Shown here piece by piece: positions 19,941 to 29,352 of a stretch of DNA of 49,664 nt (its first letter is position 1; every line of letters begins with the position of its first letter). A model generated the notes under the pieces. It did no database searches. It saw only the letters and a program-made list of their open reading frames with translations, and had not been told where the DNA came from. A program made the translations under genes and the position numbers. Source of the DNA: Pseudomonas sp. KBW05 (GTDB taxonomy: Bacteria > Pseudomonadota > Gammaproteobacteria > Pseudomonadales > Pseudomonadaceae); NCBI RefSeq assembly GCF_003852405.1, contig NZ_QAJM01000011.1:1-49664 (forward strand), written 5' to 3'.

Positions 19941-20046
19941 ATGTGGGAGCTGGCTTGTGTGGGAGCGGGCTTGCTCGCGAAGGCGGTGTGTCAGATAAAG
20001 ATGCTGTGACTGATACACCGCTTTCGCGAGCAAGCCCGCTCCCACA
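19941..20046. repeat. BIME with an extra truncated REP copy
   Basis: A complete inverted pair has arms 19958-19981 and 20023-20046 (TGTGGGAGCGGGCTTGCTCG type). It is preceded directly by a 17-base fragment of the sister type (ATGTGGGAGCTGGCTTG, 19941-19957). The fragment breaks off exactly where the full copy begins. It lies between iolC and iolE inside the operon. Confidence 0.85.
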
Positions 20047-20076
20047 TTTGATTGCATTCCACATTTAGAGCTGTAT

Positions 20077-22014
20077 TTAAGCGCGGGCGCTGCGCCAGGC
20101 ATTGATCAGCTGTTCAAAGGTCGCCTGCACCCGCTGGATCAACGTCTCATCATCAATCTCCCCCGCCAGCCATGCACGGCTCGGCTCCTGGAAGATCGTG
20201 CGGCCCACCGCAAAACCCCGGCAGGTCGTGCTCTGGCCGGCTTGCTGGAAACCATCGGCCAGGCATTCGGCCGAAGCGTTCAGCCCCAGCAACACCACGC
20301 CACGGCAGTACGGGTCGCGTTCCTGGATCAATTCATCGAGTTTTTTCCAGTCCTCGGCCGACTGCGCCTCGATCTTCCACCACGCCGGGTAGATACCCAG
20401 GTTGTACAAACGCTTGAGGCTGCGATACAGCACATCCGGGTAGGTGGACGGGTGATCCTTGGGCGGGATGACTTCCAGCAGCAGCTCATGGCCGCTGACC
20501 ACGGAGGCGTCATACACCGCCTTGAGCTGGGCTTCCTGCTCAAGACGCAGCAGCGGTTCGTCGTCCGGGTGGTATTGCACCAGGCACTTGATGATTTGTT
20601 CCTGGGGCCAGGCGATCAGGTTGCTGCCCAGCGAACGCCCGTGTTCCAGCGCCAGCGGGCGCGAGTTCTGTACTTCCACCGGGCGCGCGATCCACCAGTC
20701 GCGACCGCTGGCGGCATTGAGCGCGTCCTGGCCGAAGCGTTGATCGGCCAGCAGGCCGACATCGGCCTCGACGCCCTGCTCGCTCAACTTGCGTTCCACA
20801 CGTTCGATGGCCTGGATAAACAGTTGCTTGATCGCGCTGATGCGCGTGGTGTCCTGGCCGCCGCGCTGGGCCAGGTCCACCAGTTGCCAGCGGTGGTCGA
20901 AGGCAAAGATGAACAGCTGCTTCCAGGCTTTGCGCGGCACTGTCACGCGGTGCAGGCGTTGCAGGGTTTCGTCGCGGTCCGGGCGGGTGATGGGCACCGG
21001 GCTGTTGAACAGGTATTCCAGCTCGGCCGGGGTCGGCATGGCCGGCGCGCAGGCGTGGCGTGACACAACAAGACCGCCGCAGGCATTCGCTAGCTGGCTG
21101 CAACGTTCGTCACTGGCGTCGTTGATCCAGCCGCTGAGGAAGCCCGACATGAACGCATCACCAGCGCCGAGCACATTGAGCACTTCCACCCGCACACCGG
21201 GGTAGATCGCGCCGTCCTCCAAGCGTGCCGGGATCGCACCGTGAATCACCGTGCAGCCCTGCGGGCCGAGCTTGACCACCAAAGTCGCCGGCGTCAGTTC
21301 GCGCACCCGGCGCAGGGCCGTGAGCAAATCTTCGCTACCGCCAGCGATGAGGAATTCTTCTTCCGTACCGACAATCAGGTCGAAACGCGGCAGGATCGTC
21401 TGCACATGCGCGCTGACATTCTGGTCGGCAACAAACCGTGTCTCGCCGTCGGCCTTGCCCGCCAGGCCCCACAGCACCGGGCGGTAGTCGATGTCCAGCA
21501 CGCGCTTGACGTTGTGCTTGGCCGCATAGTCCAGCGCCTGGATGCTGGCCTTGTACACGCTGTCGGTGGAGAAATGCGTGCCGGTAATCAGCAGGGCTTT
21601 GCTGGAGGCAATAAAGGCTTCGTTGATGTCTTCGGCGCGCAGGGCCATGTCGGCGCAGTTTTCGCGGTAGAACACCAGGGGGAAGGTTTCGCGGTCCTTG
21701 AGGCCCAGCAGCACCAGCGCGGTGAGGCGCTCCGGGTCGACCTTGATGCCGCTGACATCGCAGCCTTCACGGGCCAGGGATTCGACGAGGAAGCGACCCA
21801 TGTGGTCGTCCCCAACCCGGCTCAACATCGCCGACTTGAGGCCAAGCCGGGCGGTGCCAAAGGCGATATTGGCGGAGGAACCGCCGAGGTACTTGGCGAA
21901 GCTGGACACGTCCTCAAGCCGCGCACCCACTTGCTGCGCATAGAGGTCGACGCCCAGGCGCCCGAGGCAAATCAGATCCAATTGACGCCCACTGGCAAAA
22001 CGAGTCTGGCCCAT
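20077..22014 (-). CDS. iolC: Bifunctional 5-dehydro-2-deoxygluconokinase / DUF2090 aldolase-like protein
   Basis: 645 residues from the ATG at 22014, with CAGGAG before it; a longer frame upstream has no support. Residues 1 to about 335 are a PfkB-type sugar kinase: LDLICLGRLGVDLY, YLGGSSANIAFGTARLG, and the catalytic signature VLNVLGAGDAFMSGFLSGW near residue 285. It phosphorylates 2-deoxy-5-keto-gluconate. The rest is a DUF2090 domain (FIFAFDHRWQLVDLAQRGG, then GVVLLGLNASAECLADGF), annotated in proteobacteria as the aldolase (IolJ-type) step; I have that assignment from family knowledge only. First gene of the iol operon, divergent from the regulator gene. Confidence 0.93.
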   Translation of the reverse strand: MGQTRFASGRQLDLICLGRLGVDLYAQQVGARLEDVSSFAKYLGGSSANIAFGTARLGLKSAMLSRVGDDHMGRFLVESLAREGCDVSGIKVDPERLTALVLLGLKDRETFPLVFYRENCADMALRAEDINEAFIASSKALLITGTHFSTDSVYKASIQALDYAAKHNVKRVLDIDYRPVLWGLAGKADGETRFVADQNVSAHVQTILPRFDLIVGTEEEFLIAGGSEDLLTALRRVRELTPATLVVKLGPQGCTVIHGAIPARLEDGAIYPGVRVEVLNVLGAGDAFMSGFLSGWINDASDERCSQLANACGGLVVSRHACAPAMPTPAELEYLFNSPVPITRPDRDETLQRLHRVTVPRKAWKQLFIFAFDHRWQLVDLAQRGGQDTTRISAIKQLFIQAIERVERKLSEQGVEADVGLLADQRFGQDALNAASGRDWWIARPVEVQNSRPLALEHGRSLGSNLIAWPQEQIIKCLVQYHPDDEPLLRLEQEAQLKAVYDASVVSGHELLLEVIPPKDHPSTYPDVLYRSLKRLYNLGIYPAWWKIEAQSAEDWKKLDELIQERDPYCRGVVLLGLNASAECLADGFQQAGQSTTCRGFAVGRTIFQEPSRAWLAGEIDDETLIQRVQATFEQLINAWRSARA

Positions 22015-22117
22015 GCTGGCTCCTGTTATTTTTATCAGCCTGCGTTGTGCCGCCGTGGCGACGGCAAACGCTCTTGGTGGGTGCAGACTAGAACGTCCGG
22101 CGACGGCAATCAATATT

Positions 22118-22153
22118 TATTCCATAATTATTTTTAGTGGAATATTTTTTCCA
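22118..22153. promoter_or_regulatory. Candidate IolR operator cluster between iolC and iolR
   Basis: TGGAATATTTTTTCCA at 22138-22153 has the form TGGAA-N6-TTCCA. A further half site TATTCCA at 22118-22124 pairs with TGGAATA at 22138-22144. The stretch is AT-rich in GC-rich surroundings. It lies in the 284-base divergent region, well placed to control both iolC and the regulator. A sister site lies at 14021-14036. Confidence 0.6.
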
Positions 22154-22298
22154 ATACGTCAGCATAGGGGCACGCCAGCCGCCGTGCATCGTTTCAGCTG
22201 GCCACGCGGGCCGTGATGCCGGGGTATTTTTTTGCGCCTACCCTGTAGACTTGCGCCACCCATCAGCGCAACAGAACAACACGCCAGAAGGATTGCCC

Positions 22299-23207
22299 AT
22301 GTCCCGCACCGATCCCGAGACCACCCTGGAAGACACCGTCGCCAGCCCTCCGATCAATGCCGAACGTCTGTTGCAGCTGATCACCGACGAATATGAAAGT
22401 CTGCCACGCCAGCTCAAGCGCATCGCCAGCTACATGAGCCAGCAGAGCGACCGCATCATGGTGGACCGCATCAGCGACATCGCCCGCGAGTGCGAAGTGC
22501 ACCCGTCGGCCATCGTGCGGTTTTCCCAGCGCTTCGGCTTCAGCGGCTTCAGTGAGATGCAGGCGCTGTTCCGCGAGGCGTATACCCACAAGACCACGCC
22601 GGTGCAGAACTACCAGCAGCGCATCCGCAGCATGATCGCCAACAAGTCGCAGAAAGCCAGCGGCGGCGACCTGGCGCGCGAGTGTGTCAACGCGACCTTG
22701 AGCGGCATCGAGCGCCTGGGGCTGGAACTGGACGATGCCGCCTTCGACAAAGCCGTGGACCTGGTGGTGAATGCCGACAATATCTACGTGGTCGGCGTGC
22801 GCCGTTCCTTCGCGGTGGCCGATTACCTGGTCTACAACCTGCAACACACCAACAAGCGTATCCACCTGATTTCCGGCCTGGGCGGCAGCTACCGCGAGCA
22901 GATGCGCAGCGTGCGCGCCAATGACCTGGTGATCGCCATCAGCTTCACGCCCTACGGCAAAGAGACCCAGCACTGCCTGCGCATCGCCCAGCATCATCAG
23001 GCCAAGACGTTGATCATCACCGACAGCAACCTGTCGCCCCTGGCCAAGCGGGCGAACGCGGTGCTGTTGGTGAATGAGGGGTCGTCGTTTGCCTTCCGCT
23101 CGTTGAGCGCCACGTTGTGTTTGTGCCAGGCGTTGTTTATTGCGGTGGCGTATCGCTTGGAATTGAAGGTAGATGAGATTCACGAACAAGTCGGGTTCGA
23201 CGACTGA
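22299..23207 (+). CDS. iolR: RpiR-family transcriptional regulator of inositol catabolism
   Basis: 302 residues from the ATG at 22299 with ribosome site AGAAGGA; the longer frame from 22137 runs through the promoter region. The N-terminal helix-turn-helix domain (about residues 25-105) contains LPRQLKRIASYMSQQSDRIM and ECEVHPSAIVRFSQRFGF. The C-terminal SIS sugar-binding domain (about 135-275) contains IYVVGVRRSFAVADYLVY and DLVIAISFTPYGKETQ. It is divergent from the iol operon, so it most likely represses it until an inositol catabolite binds the SIS domain. The gene symbol follows from family and context. Confidence 0.88.
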   Translation: MSRTDPETTLEDTVASPPINAERLLQLITDEYESLPRQLKRIASYMSQQSDRIMVDRISDIARECEVHPSAIVRFSQRFGFSGFSEMQALFREAYTHKTTPVQNYQQRIRSMIANKSQKASGGDLARECVNATLSGIERLGLELDDAAFDKAVDLVVNADNIYVVGVRRSFAVADYLVYNLQHTNKRIHLISGLGGSYREQMRSVRANDLVIAISFTPYGKETQHCLRIAQHHQAKTLIITDSNLSPLAKRANAVLLVNEGSSFAFRSLSATLCLCQALFIAVAYRLELKVDEIHEQVGFDD

Positions 23208-23228
23208 CCCCCTGACACCGCACATCCC

Positions 23229-23320
23229 CTGTGGGAGCGGGCTTGCCCGCGATAGCGATGTACCAGTCAATGAACCCGTTGACTGTTGGACCGCTATCGC
23301 AGGCAAGCCAGCTCCCACAT
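23229..23320. repeat. BIME of mixed REP types
   Basis: The left arm from 23229 (TGTGGGAGCGGGCTTGCCCG, then CGATAGCG) and right arm to 23319 (CGCTATCGCAGGCAAGCCAG) pair with a few mismatches. The left arm carries a mixture of the GCGGGCTTGC and CGATAGCG features. It lies between the convergent ends of iolR and the cusA-like gene. Confidence 0.85.
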
Positions 23321-23325
23321 TTTGC

Positions 23326-26300
23326 TCAGTGCCTGGCTTGGCGGCGGCGCATCAGGTAGTACGCCGCAGGAATGACGAACAGTGACAGCAACGGCGCCGT
23401 CAGCATCCCGCCAATCATCGGCGCCGCAATTCGGCTCATCACCTCACTGCCAGTACCACCGTCCAGCAAAATCGGCAGCAACCCCGCAATAATCACCGCC
23501 ACCGTCATGGCCTTGGGCCGAACCCGCATCACCGCGCCTTCGGTGATCGCCGCCAATAGATCCCCCTCTTTGCGCTCGGCCCAGGCGTTTCGCAGGTAAA
23601 GCAACATGATCACGCCGAACTCCGCCGACACCCCGGCCAACGCGATAAAGCCCACGCCCGTGGCCACCGACAGGTTGAACCCCAGCCAATACAGCAACCA
23701 CACCCCACCCGTCAGGGCGAACGGCAACGTCGCCAGGATCAACAGGGCTTCGTCCACCCGACGGAACGTCAGGTACAACAGTATAAAGATGATCAGCAGC
23801 GTCGCCGGCACCACCAGCTTCAAGCGTTGATTGGCCCGTTCCAGGAACTCGAACTGCCCTGAATAACCGAGGCTCATGCCCGGCTGTAAATGCACGTGCT
23901 GGTCAATGGCGGCGCGCAAGTCCTTGACCACCGACGCCAGGTCGCGATCGCGCACGTCGATATACACCCAGCCGGAGGGCCGTGCATTTTCACTCTTGAG
24001 CATCGGCGGGCCGTCGCTGAGTGTGATCCTGGCGACCATGCCCAAGGTGATCTGGCTGCCCGAAGGCGTATAGATCGGCAAATTGCCCAGTGCCGTGACT
24101 GAGTCGCGCCAGGCCTTCGGGTAACGCAGGCTGATGGGGAAGCGCGCCAGGCCTTCCACGGTTTCACCGATGGTTTCGCCACCGATGGCACCGGACACCA
24201 CGGCCTGCACATCGGCGATGTTCAGCCCATATTGCGCGGCGACCTGGCGGTCGATGTCCACGTCGATATAGTGCCCGCCGGTCAGGCGCTCGGCCAGCGC
24301 CGAGCTGACACCGGGCACGCCCTTGGCGACCTTCTCCACGGCCTGGGTGACGGCATCGATCTGCGTCAGGCTGGTACCGGCCACCTTCACGCCAATCGGG
24401 CTTTTTACCCCCGTGGCGAGCATGTCGATACGGTTGCGGATCGGCGGTATCCAGATATTGGTCAGGCCGGGCACTTGCACCACACGGTCCAACTCTTTCA
24501 CCAGTTTGTCCGGGGTCATGCCGGGGCGCCATTGATCCCTGGGCTTGAACGCGATGGTGGTCTCGAACATTTCCAAAGGCGCCGGGTCGGTGGCGGTTTC
24601 AGCACGACCGGCCTTGCCGAAGACATGGGCGACTTCCGGTACGCTCTTGATCAGCCGGTCGGTACGTTGCAGCAATTCACCCGCAGTCTGCGTCGATAGC
24701 CCCGGCAGTGCCGACGGCATGTAGAGCAAGTCACCTTCGTCCAGCGGCGGCAGGAACTCACCGCCCAGTTTCGACAACGGCCACAACGCGCTGGCGACCA
24801 TCAGCAGCGCCACCAGCAACGTCAGGCGCGGCCGGCGCAACACCGCTTCCAGCGCCGGCTGATAGAGCTTGATCAAACCGCGATTGAGGGGGTTGCGTTG
24901 TTCAGTGGGCACCCGCCCGCGAATCCAGTAGCCCATCAACACCGGGATCAAGGTCACCGACAACCCCGCCGCGGCTGCCATGGCGTAGGTCTTGGTGTAG
25001 GCCAGCGGACCGAACAGCCGCCCTTCCTGGGCCTGCAAGGTAAACACCGGAACAAACGACAACGTGATGATCAACAGGCAAAAGAACAACGCCGGGCCAA
25101 CCTCGACGGCGGCTTCGGTCATCACCGCCCAGTGCGCGTCGCCTTTCAATTCGCGGCCGGGGTTGGCGAGATGCCAGGCCTCGATCTTTTTGTGGGCGTT
25201 TTCAATCATCACCACGGCCGCATCCACCATCGCACCAATGGCAATCGCGATGCCGCCCAGGGACATGATGTTGGCGTTGATCCCCTGCCAATGCATGACG
25301 ATAAACGCAATCAGCACCCCGACCGGCAGCGAAATGATCGCCACCAGTGATGAGCGCACATGCCACAGGAAAATCCCGCACACCAGCGCCACCACCAGAA
25401 ACTCCTCCAACAGCTTGAGGCTGAGGTTGTCCACCGCGCGGTCGATCAGCTGGCTGCGGTCGTAGGTGGTGACGATCTCCACGTCCGCTGGCAGGCTGCT
25501 TTTCAGCGCCTCCAGTTTGGTCTTCACGGCGGCGATGGCTTCGCGGGCATTCTTGCCGCTGCGCAGGATGACCACGCCGCCCACTGCTTCGCCCTCACCG
25601 TCCAGTTCACTGACGCCCCGCCGCAAATCGGGGCCCAACTGGATCGTCGCCACATCACCCAGGGTCACCGGCACGTTATTGGCGTCGAGGCGCAGCGGTA
25701 TCGCGCGAAAATCGCTGAGGCTTTTCAGGTAGCCGGACGCGCGCACCATGTACTCGGACTCGCCCATGCTGAGCACCGAACCACCGGTTTCCTGGTTGGC
25801 CTTGGCGATGGCCTCCTTGACCTGCGCTTGGGTGATACCGCGACTGGCCAGGGCCAGCGGGTCGAGTTGCACCTGGTACTGTTTGACCTGGCCGCCGAGG
25901 GTGGCGACCTCCGCCACATTGGGCAGGGTCTTGAGTTCGAACTTGAGGAACCAGTCCTGCAAGGCGCGCAATTGCGCCACGTCGTGCCGGCCGCTGCGGT
26001 CCACCAGGGCATACTGATAGATCCAGCCGACACCGGTAGCGTCCGGGCCCAATGCCGGTTTGGCCGACGCGGGCAGCCGCGCCTGCAATTGGCTGAGGTA
26101 TTCCAGCACCCGCGAGCGGGCCCAGTACAGGTCGGTGCCTTCCTCGAACAGTACATAGACGTAGCTGTCACCGAAGAATGAAAAACCGCGTACCGTCTTG
26201 GCCCCCGGCACCGAAAGCATGGTGGTGGTCATCGGATAGGTGACCTGGTTTTCAACAATTTGCGGCGCCTGGCCCGGGTACGGCGTGCGGATGATCACCT

Positions 26301-26436
26301 GCACATCCGACAAGTCCGGCAGCGCATCCACCGGCGTGTTCTGTACCGCCCAGACGCCCCAGGCCGTGACGAACAACGTGGCCACCAGCACCAGGAAGCG
26401 GTTGGCTACCGACCAACGAATCAATAGGGCAATCAT
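23326..26436 (-). CDS. cusA: Heavy-metal RND efflux pump, CusA/SilA type
   Basis: 1036 residues with the 12-helix RND layout and two large periplasmic loops. It starts [20 protein letters not shown], and TM4 has the proton-relay motif [19 protein letters not shown]. The three methionines that bind Cu(I)/Ag(I) in E. coli CusA are in conserved contexts: [22 protein letters not shown] and [10 protein letters not shown]. This points to copper/silver rather than cobalt-zinc-cadmium. It forms a tripartite pump with the adaptor and outer-membrane genes upstream; its start overlaps the adaptor stop by four bases. Confidence 0.92.
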   Translation of the reverse strand: MIALLIRWSVANRFLVLVATLFVTAWGVWAVQNTPVDALPDLSDVQVIIRTPYPGQAPQIVENQVTYPMTTTMLSVPGAKTVRGFSFFGDSYVYVLFEEGTDLYWARSRVLEYLSQLQARLPASAKPALGPDATGVGWIYQYALVDRSGRHDVAQLRALQDWFLKFELKTLPNVAEVATLGGQVKQYQVQLDPLALASRGITQAQVKEAIAKANQETGGSVLSMGESEYMVRASGYLKSLSDFRAIPLRLDANNVPVTLGDVATIQLGPDLRRGVSELDGEGEAVGGVVILRSGKNAREAIAAVKTKLEALKSSLPADVEIVTTYDRSQLIDRAVDNLSLKLLEEFLVVALVCGIFLWHVRSSLVAIISLPVGVLIAFIVMHWQGINANIMSLGGIAIAIGAMVDAAVVMIENAHKKIEAWHLANPGRELKGDAHWAVMTEAAVEVGPALFFCLLIITLSFVPVFTLQAQEGRLFGPLAYTKTYAMAAAAGLSVTLIPVLMGYWIRGRVPTEQRNPLNRGLIKLYQPALEAVLRRPRLTLLVALLMVASALWPLSKLGGEFLPPLDEGDLLYMPSALPGLSTQTAGELLQRTDRLIKSVPEVAHVFGKAGRAETATDPAPLEMFETTIAFKPRDQWRPGMTPDKLVKELDRVVQVPGLTNIWIPPIRNRIDMLATGVKSPIGVKVAGTSLTQIDAVTQAVEKVAKGVPGVSSALAERLTGGHYIDVDIDRQVAAQYGLNIADVQAVVSGAIGGETIGETVEGLARFPISLRYPKAWRDSVTALGNLPIYTPSGSQITLGMVARITLSDGPPMLKSENARPSGWVYIDVRDRDLASVVKDLRAAIDQHVHLQPGMSLGYSGQFEFLERANQRLKLVVPATLLIIFILLYLTFRRVDEALLILATLPFALTGGVWLLYWLGFNLSVATGVGFIALAGVSAEFGVIMLLYLRNAWAERKEGDLLAAITEGAVMRVRPKAMTVAVIIAGLLPILLDGGTGSEVMSRIAAPMIGGMLTAPLLSLFVIPAAYYLMRRRQARH

Positions 26437-27644
26437 GGTTGGGCCCCCGGCAGCCTGCTCATCGCGGCTTCGGCGGCGGTCACGCCCTTGAGGCTGGCTT
26501 CGGAATCCAGCAGAAACTGGCCAGACGCAACCACCTGCTGGCCTTCCTGCAAGCCGCTCAGAATCACGGTGCGGTCCTGACTTTCGGCACCGGTTTCAAC
26601 CTGCACCGGGCGGTAGTGCCCGCCCTCCTCGACCAGCATCACCAACACGCGCTGACCGGTGCGGATCAACGCCTCACTGGGCACCTGCAAGCCGGGTTCG
26701 GAGGACTGCGCCAGGCGTACCTGAGCGGTCATGCCGGGGCGCAAGGCGCCATCGGGGTTGGGCAGTTGGACGCGAACCTGCACAGTACGACTGTCCAGCG
26801 CTGTGGCGGGCAGGATCGCGCTGACGCGGCCATCGAATACCTGGCCCGGCAGGCCGACGAAGCGGCTTTGCACGGTTTGCCCCAGGGCCAGTGCGGCGCC
26901 CTGAGCTTCAGGGACCGCAAGCTGCAACCACACCGCGTCCAGGCCATTGATGCGTGCCAGGGTCTGCCCGGCCGCCACGGTCATGCCTGCACGCACGTCC
27001 AACGCCTGCAGCGCGCCGCCCAGCGGGCTGCGCACAGTCCACACCGATTGCACGCGCCCGCTGCGCTCCAACTGCGCGATCAACCCGGCAGGCATGCCGC
27101 TCAGGCGCAAACGCTGGCGGGCAGCGGCCACGAGGTTGCTGTCGCCATTGCGGCGCAAGGCCAGGAACTCCTCCTGGGCCGCCGCCCACTCCGGTATCAG
27201 CAGGTCCGCCAACGGCGCGCCGGCCTTGAGCACATCCCCTGCTGCAAGGCCGTACACCCGCTCGACAAAGCCCGCGGCCCGCGCCTGTACCACCGCCACA
27301 TCGCGGTCGTTGAAGGCGAGCACAGCGGATACGTCCACGGTGGAGGTCAACACGCCACGGCTGACGGTCGCCAGACGCACGCCCAGGTTCTGGGTCGTGC
27401 GTGGATCGATCTGCACGCCGTCACTGTGTGCAGGGCCTTCGGCATACCGCGGCACCAGTTGCATGTCCATGAAGGGCGACTTGCCGGGCTGGTCGAACTT
27501 CTGCTGCGGGTACATCGGGTCGTACCAGTACAACGCCTGTTTGTCGTCTTTGACGGGAGCAGCGGCGCCCGGATGCAACCGCGCCACGCCGTAACCGACG
27601 CCCAACCCCACCAGCAGCAACGCTGCGACGATTCGATTATTCAT
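26433..27644 (-). CDS. cusB: Efflux RND periplasmic adaptor, CusB type
   Basis: 403 residues from the ATG at 27644; the longer frame upstream runs into the cusC gene. Residues 1-20 are an N-terminal membrane anchor or signal. A heavy-metal-binding segment follows ([20 protein letters not shown], then MDMQLVPRY), then lipoyl-like, barrel and coiled-coil hairpin regions ([34 protein letters not shown]). It links the RND pump to the outer-membrane channel and may hand metal to the pump. It overlaps the outer-membrane gene by eight bases and the pump gene by four, so the three are tightly coupled. Confidence 0.9.
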   Translation of the reverse strand: MNNRIVAALLLVGLGVGYGVARLHPGAAAPVKDDKQALYWYDPMYPQQKFDQPGKSPFMDMQLVPRYAEGPAHSDGVQIDPRTTQNLGVRLATVSRGVLTSTVDVSAVLAFNDRDVAVVQARAAGFVERVYGLAAGDVLKAGAPLADLLIPEWAAAQEEFLALRRNGDSNLVAAARQRLRLSGMPAGLIAQLERSGRVQSVWTVRSPLGGALQALDVRAGMTVAAGQTLARINGLDAVWLQLAVPEAQGAALALGQTVQSRFVGLPGQVFDGRVSAILPATALDSRTVQVRVQLPNPDGALRPGMTAQVRLAQSSEPGLQVPSEALIRTGQRVLVMLVEEGGHYRPVQVETGAESQDRTVILSGLQEGQQVVASGQFLLDSEASLKGVTAAEAAMSRLPGAQP

Positions 27645-28875
27645 TGGCAGGTTCCCCATAGGCGAAATGCAGCTGCGCGCCAACCAGGGCGCGCTGTTCG
27701 ATGGCATCTATCTGTTTAAAGCGGGCGTCCACCAGCTCCCGTCGGGCATTGACCAGCGCAATCAAATCGCCCTTGCCCGCCCGGTAACCGGCCAGGCTCA
27801 GGGCGACTTTCTCTGCGGCCAGCGGCACCAGGCTGTCCTGGCTGCGCTGCACCGCGCGATCCAGGCGCTGATAGGTCGCCAGGTCCTCGTCCAGCCTTTG
27901 CAGGTGCTCACGGGTGGCGGCCTCGCGCTCGGCATCCAGCTGATCCAGCTCGGCCTGCTTGGCCGCGATGCCGGGGTTCTGCCGACGGCCGGGGAAGATC
28001 GGCAGGTCAAACGTGAATTGCAGGTTGACCATGTCACCGAACTCACGGCTGCGATGCCCATAGTCCACCTCCCAACTCCAATCCGAGGTTTTTTGCGCCT
28101 TGGCTTCCTGCAGGCGCGCTTGGGCTTCACGGGTGCGCGGCGCGAACGCTTGCAACTGCGGGTGCTGATGCAGGTTGTGGCTCAGGCCGCGACGGTCGAT
28201 GTTCCAGTTGGGTAACTGCCCGCTGGGGGCTTCATTGGCCGCCGGGCCAATCCAGCGCTTGAGGGCCGCGCGGGCCTGGGCGCGCTGCTCGATCAGCTCA
28301 TCTTCGCGCCCGGCCAGCTCGGCCGCTTCCTGCCTGGGCATGACCGCATCCGCGGCCTGGCCGCGACCACTGGCCAGTTGCGCACGCACGCTGTCTTGCA
28401 ACAGGCGGTTCTGTTGGTAAAAGTCCTTGAACAGGATGTCTTTACGCTCGACCGCATACGCACGGATCCAGGCCTGGGCGGTGGCCTGGCGTACATTCAG
28501 GCGTTCGATACGGCCTTCGGCGGCGGTGCGCTCGATGGTCGCATCGGCCAACTCGACCCGCGCCCGGCGCTTGTCGCGGCTGGGGACTTGTTGCTGGACA
28601 CCGATCATCTGCTGGGTCATGTCGTCGCCATACAACGTGCCGCGATGGGGCCCGCCGATGGGGAAGTTTTGCAGGCCGACCACCAGCTTCGGGTCGGGCA
28701 ATTCGCCGGCAGGAATGGCCGATTGGGTGGCGGCGTGCAACTTGGCCGACTCAGCCGCCAGCGACGGCGCGTTGATTTGCGCCAGGCGCAGGGCGTCGTC
28801 CAGGGTCAGCGCACTCGCCAACGCCGGCCACGCCAGCACGCCCACCATCAGGGCGCGCGTATAGAGGGCATTCAT
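27637..28875 (-). CDS. cusC: TolC-family outer-membrane efflux protein, CusC/CzcC type
   Basis: 412 residues with a signal peptide (cleavage near ASA-LTLDDALRLAQ). Two repeats of long helices follow, typical of outer-membrane efflux channels: LRLAQINAPSLAAESAKLHA in the first, then FTFDLPIFPGRRQNPGIAAK and the C-terminal LVNARRELVDARFKQIDAIE in the second. There is no lipobox cysteine. It provides the exit duct for the metal pump encoded downstream. AGGAAC precedes the ATG. It is 96 bases after the small Met/Cys-rich gene in the same direction. Confidence 0.9.
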   Translation of the reverse strand: MNALYTRALMVGVLAWPALASALTLDDALRLAQINAPSLAAESAKLHAATQSAIPAGELPDPKLVVGLQNFPIGGPHRGTLYGDDMTQQMIGVQQQVPSRDKRRARVELADATIERTAAEGRIERLNVRQATAQAWIRAYAVERKDILFKDFYQQNRLLQDSVRAQLASGRGQAADAVMPRQEAAELAGREDELIEQRAQARAALKRWIGPAANEAPSGQLPNWNIDRRGLSHNLHQHPQLQAFAPRTREAQARLQEAKAQKTSDWSWEVDYGHRSREFGDMVNLQFTFDLPIFPGRRQNPGIAAKQAELDQLDAEREAATREHLQRLDEDLATYQRLDRAVQRSQDSLVPLAAEKVALSLAGYRAGKGDLIALVNARRELVDARFKQIDAIEQRALVGAQLHFAYGEPANE

Positions 28876-28971
28876 GGTGATAGTTCCTGATCTGTTGCGC
28901 TGTGCGGCGCTTTACGCAGCCCACAGCAAGGCCATCCCGGGTGGGGGATGAGGCTTGAGGTGCAACAGGAA

Positions 28972-29310
28972 TCAGCCCCGGGGTGGGCGCCAGACGCCGG
29001 ACGGCGTGCGGTCAGGAATAAAATCGGAAACGCCGTGGACGGCCAGAGGATGGGCCAGGTTCAAAGGCGCCTTGAGCACCGGCATCGACAGTTGCAACAG
29101 ACCGCCGGTCTTGCATTCCTGCCCGGGCTTGCACGCCTTGCCATGATCAACGCCGTCCTGGCAGCAGTCTGGCGACATGTCGCTGTTCATCTGCATATCC
29201 GTCATTTTCATCGGGCACGGTTCGCTACTCGACGGCACACCCGCCATCCCGGTCAGGGGAAGCGTGAGGCTTAACAGCAAGACCAGGATTAAACGCAGAA
29301 GGCGGCTCAT
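28972..29310 (-). CDS. Small exported Met/Cys-rich protein at the head of the cus operon
   Basis: 112 residues from the ATG at 29310; the frame upstream overlaps the mocR end. Residues 1-23 are a signal peptide (LLRLILVLLLSLTLPLTGMA). The mature N-terminal part is dense in possible copper ligands: PCPMKMTDMQMNSDMSPDCC, then HGKACKPGQECK. The rest is less polar, with no motif. It is first in line before cusC-B-A, where CusF-like metallochaperones occur in other species, but it is not a CusF fold by sequence. A periplasmic copper-binding or copper-sensing role is inference. Its ribosome site is weak. Confidence 0.7.
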   Translation of the reverse strand: MSRLLRLILVLLLSLTLPLTGMAGVPSSSEPCPMKMTDMQMNSDMSPDCCQDGVDHGKACKPGQECKTGGLLQLSMPVLKAPLNLAHPLAVHGVSDFIPDRTPSGVWRPPRG

Positions 29311-29335
29311 GGGGCGCGAGTCTAGCCAAGCGCGG

Positions 29336-29352
29336 GTTAAGCCGCGATTAAC
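29336..29352. promoter_or_regulatory. Dyad GTTAA-N7-TTAAC before the Met/Cys-rich gene
   Basis: GTTAAGCCGCGATTAAC overlaps the end of the MocR gene, 26 bases upstream of the ATG of the metal-efflux operon's first gene. It could be an operator for a copper-responsive regulator, but no such regulator is encoded in the window. Confidence 0.3.

Noticed and set aside
22137-22298. N-terminal extension of the RpiR regulator (54 codons)
   Set aside because: It would translate the operator region; the ATG at 22299 has a proper ribosome site and starts the conserved protein.
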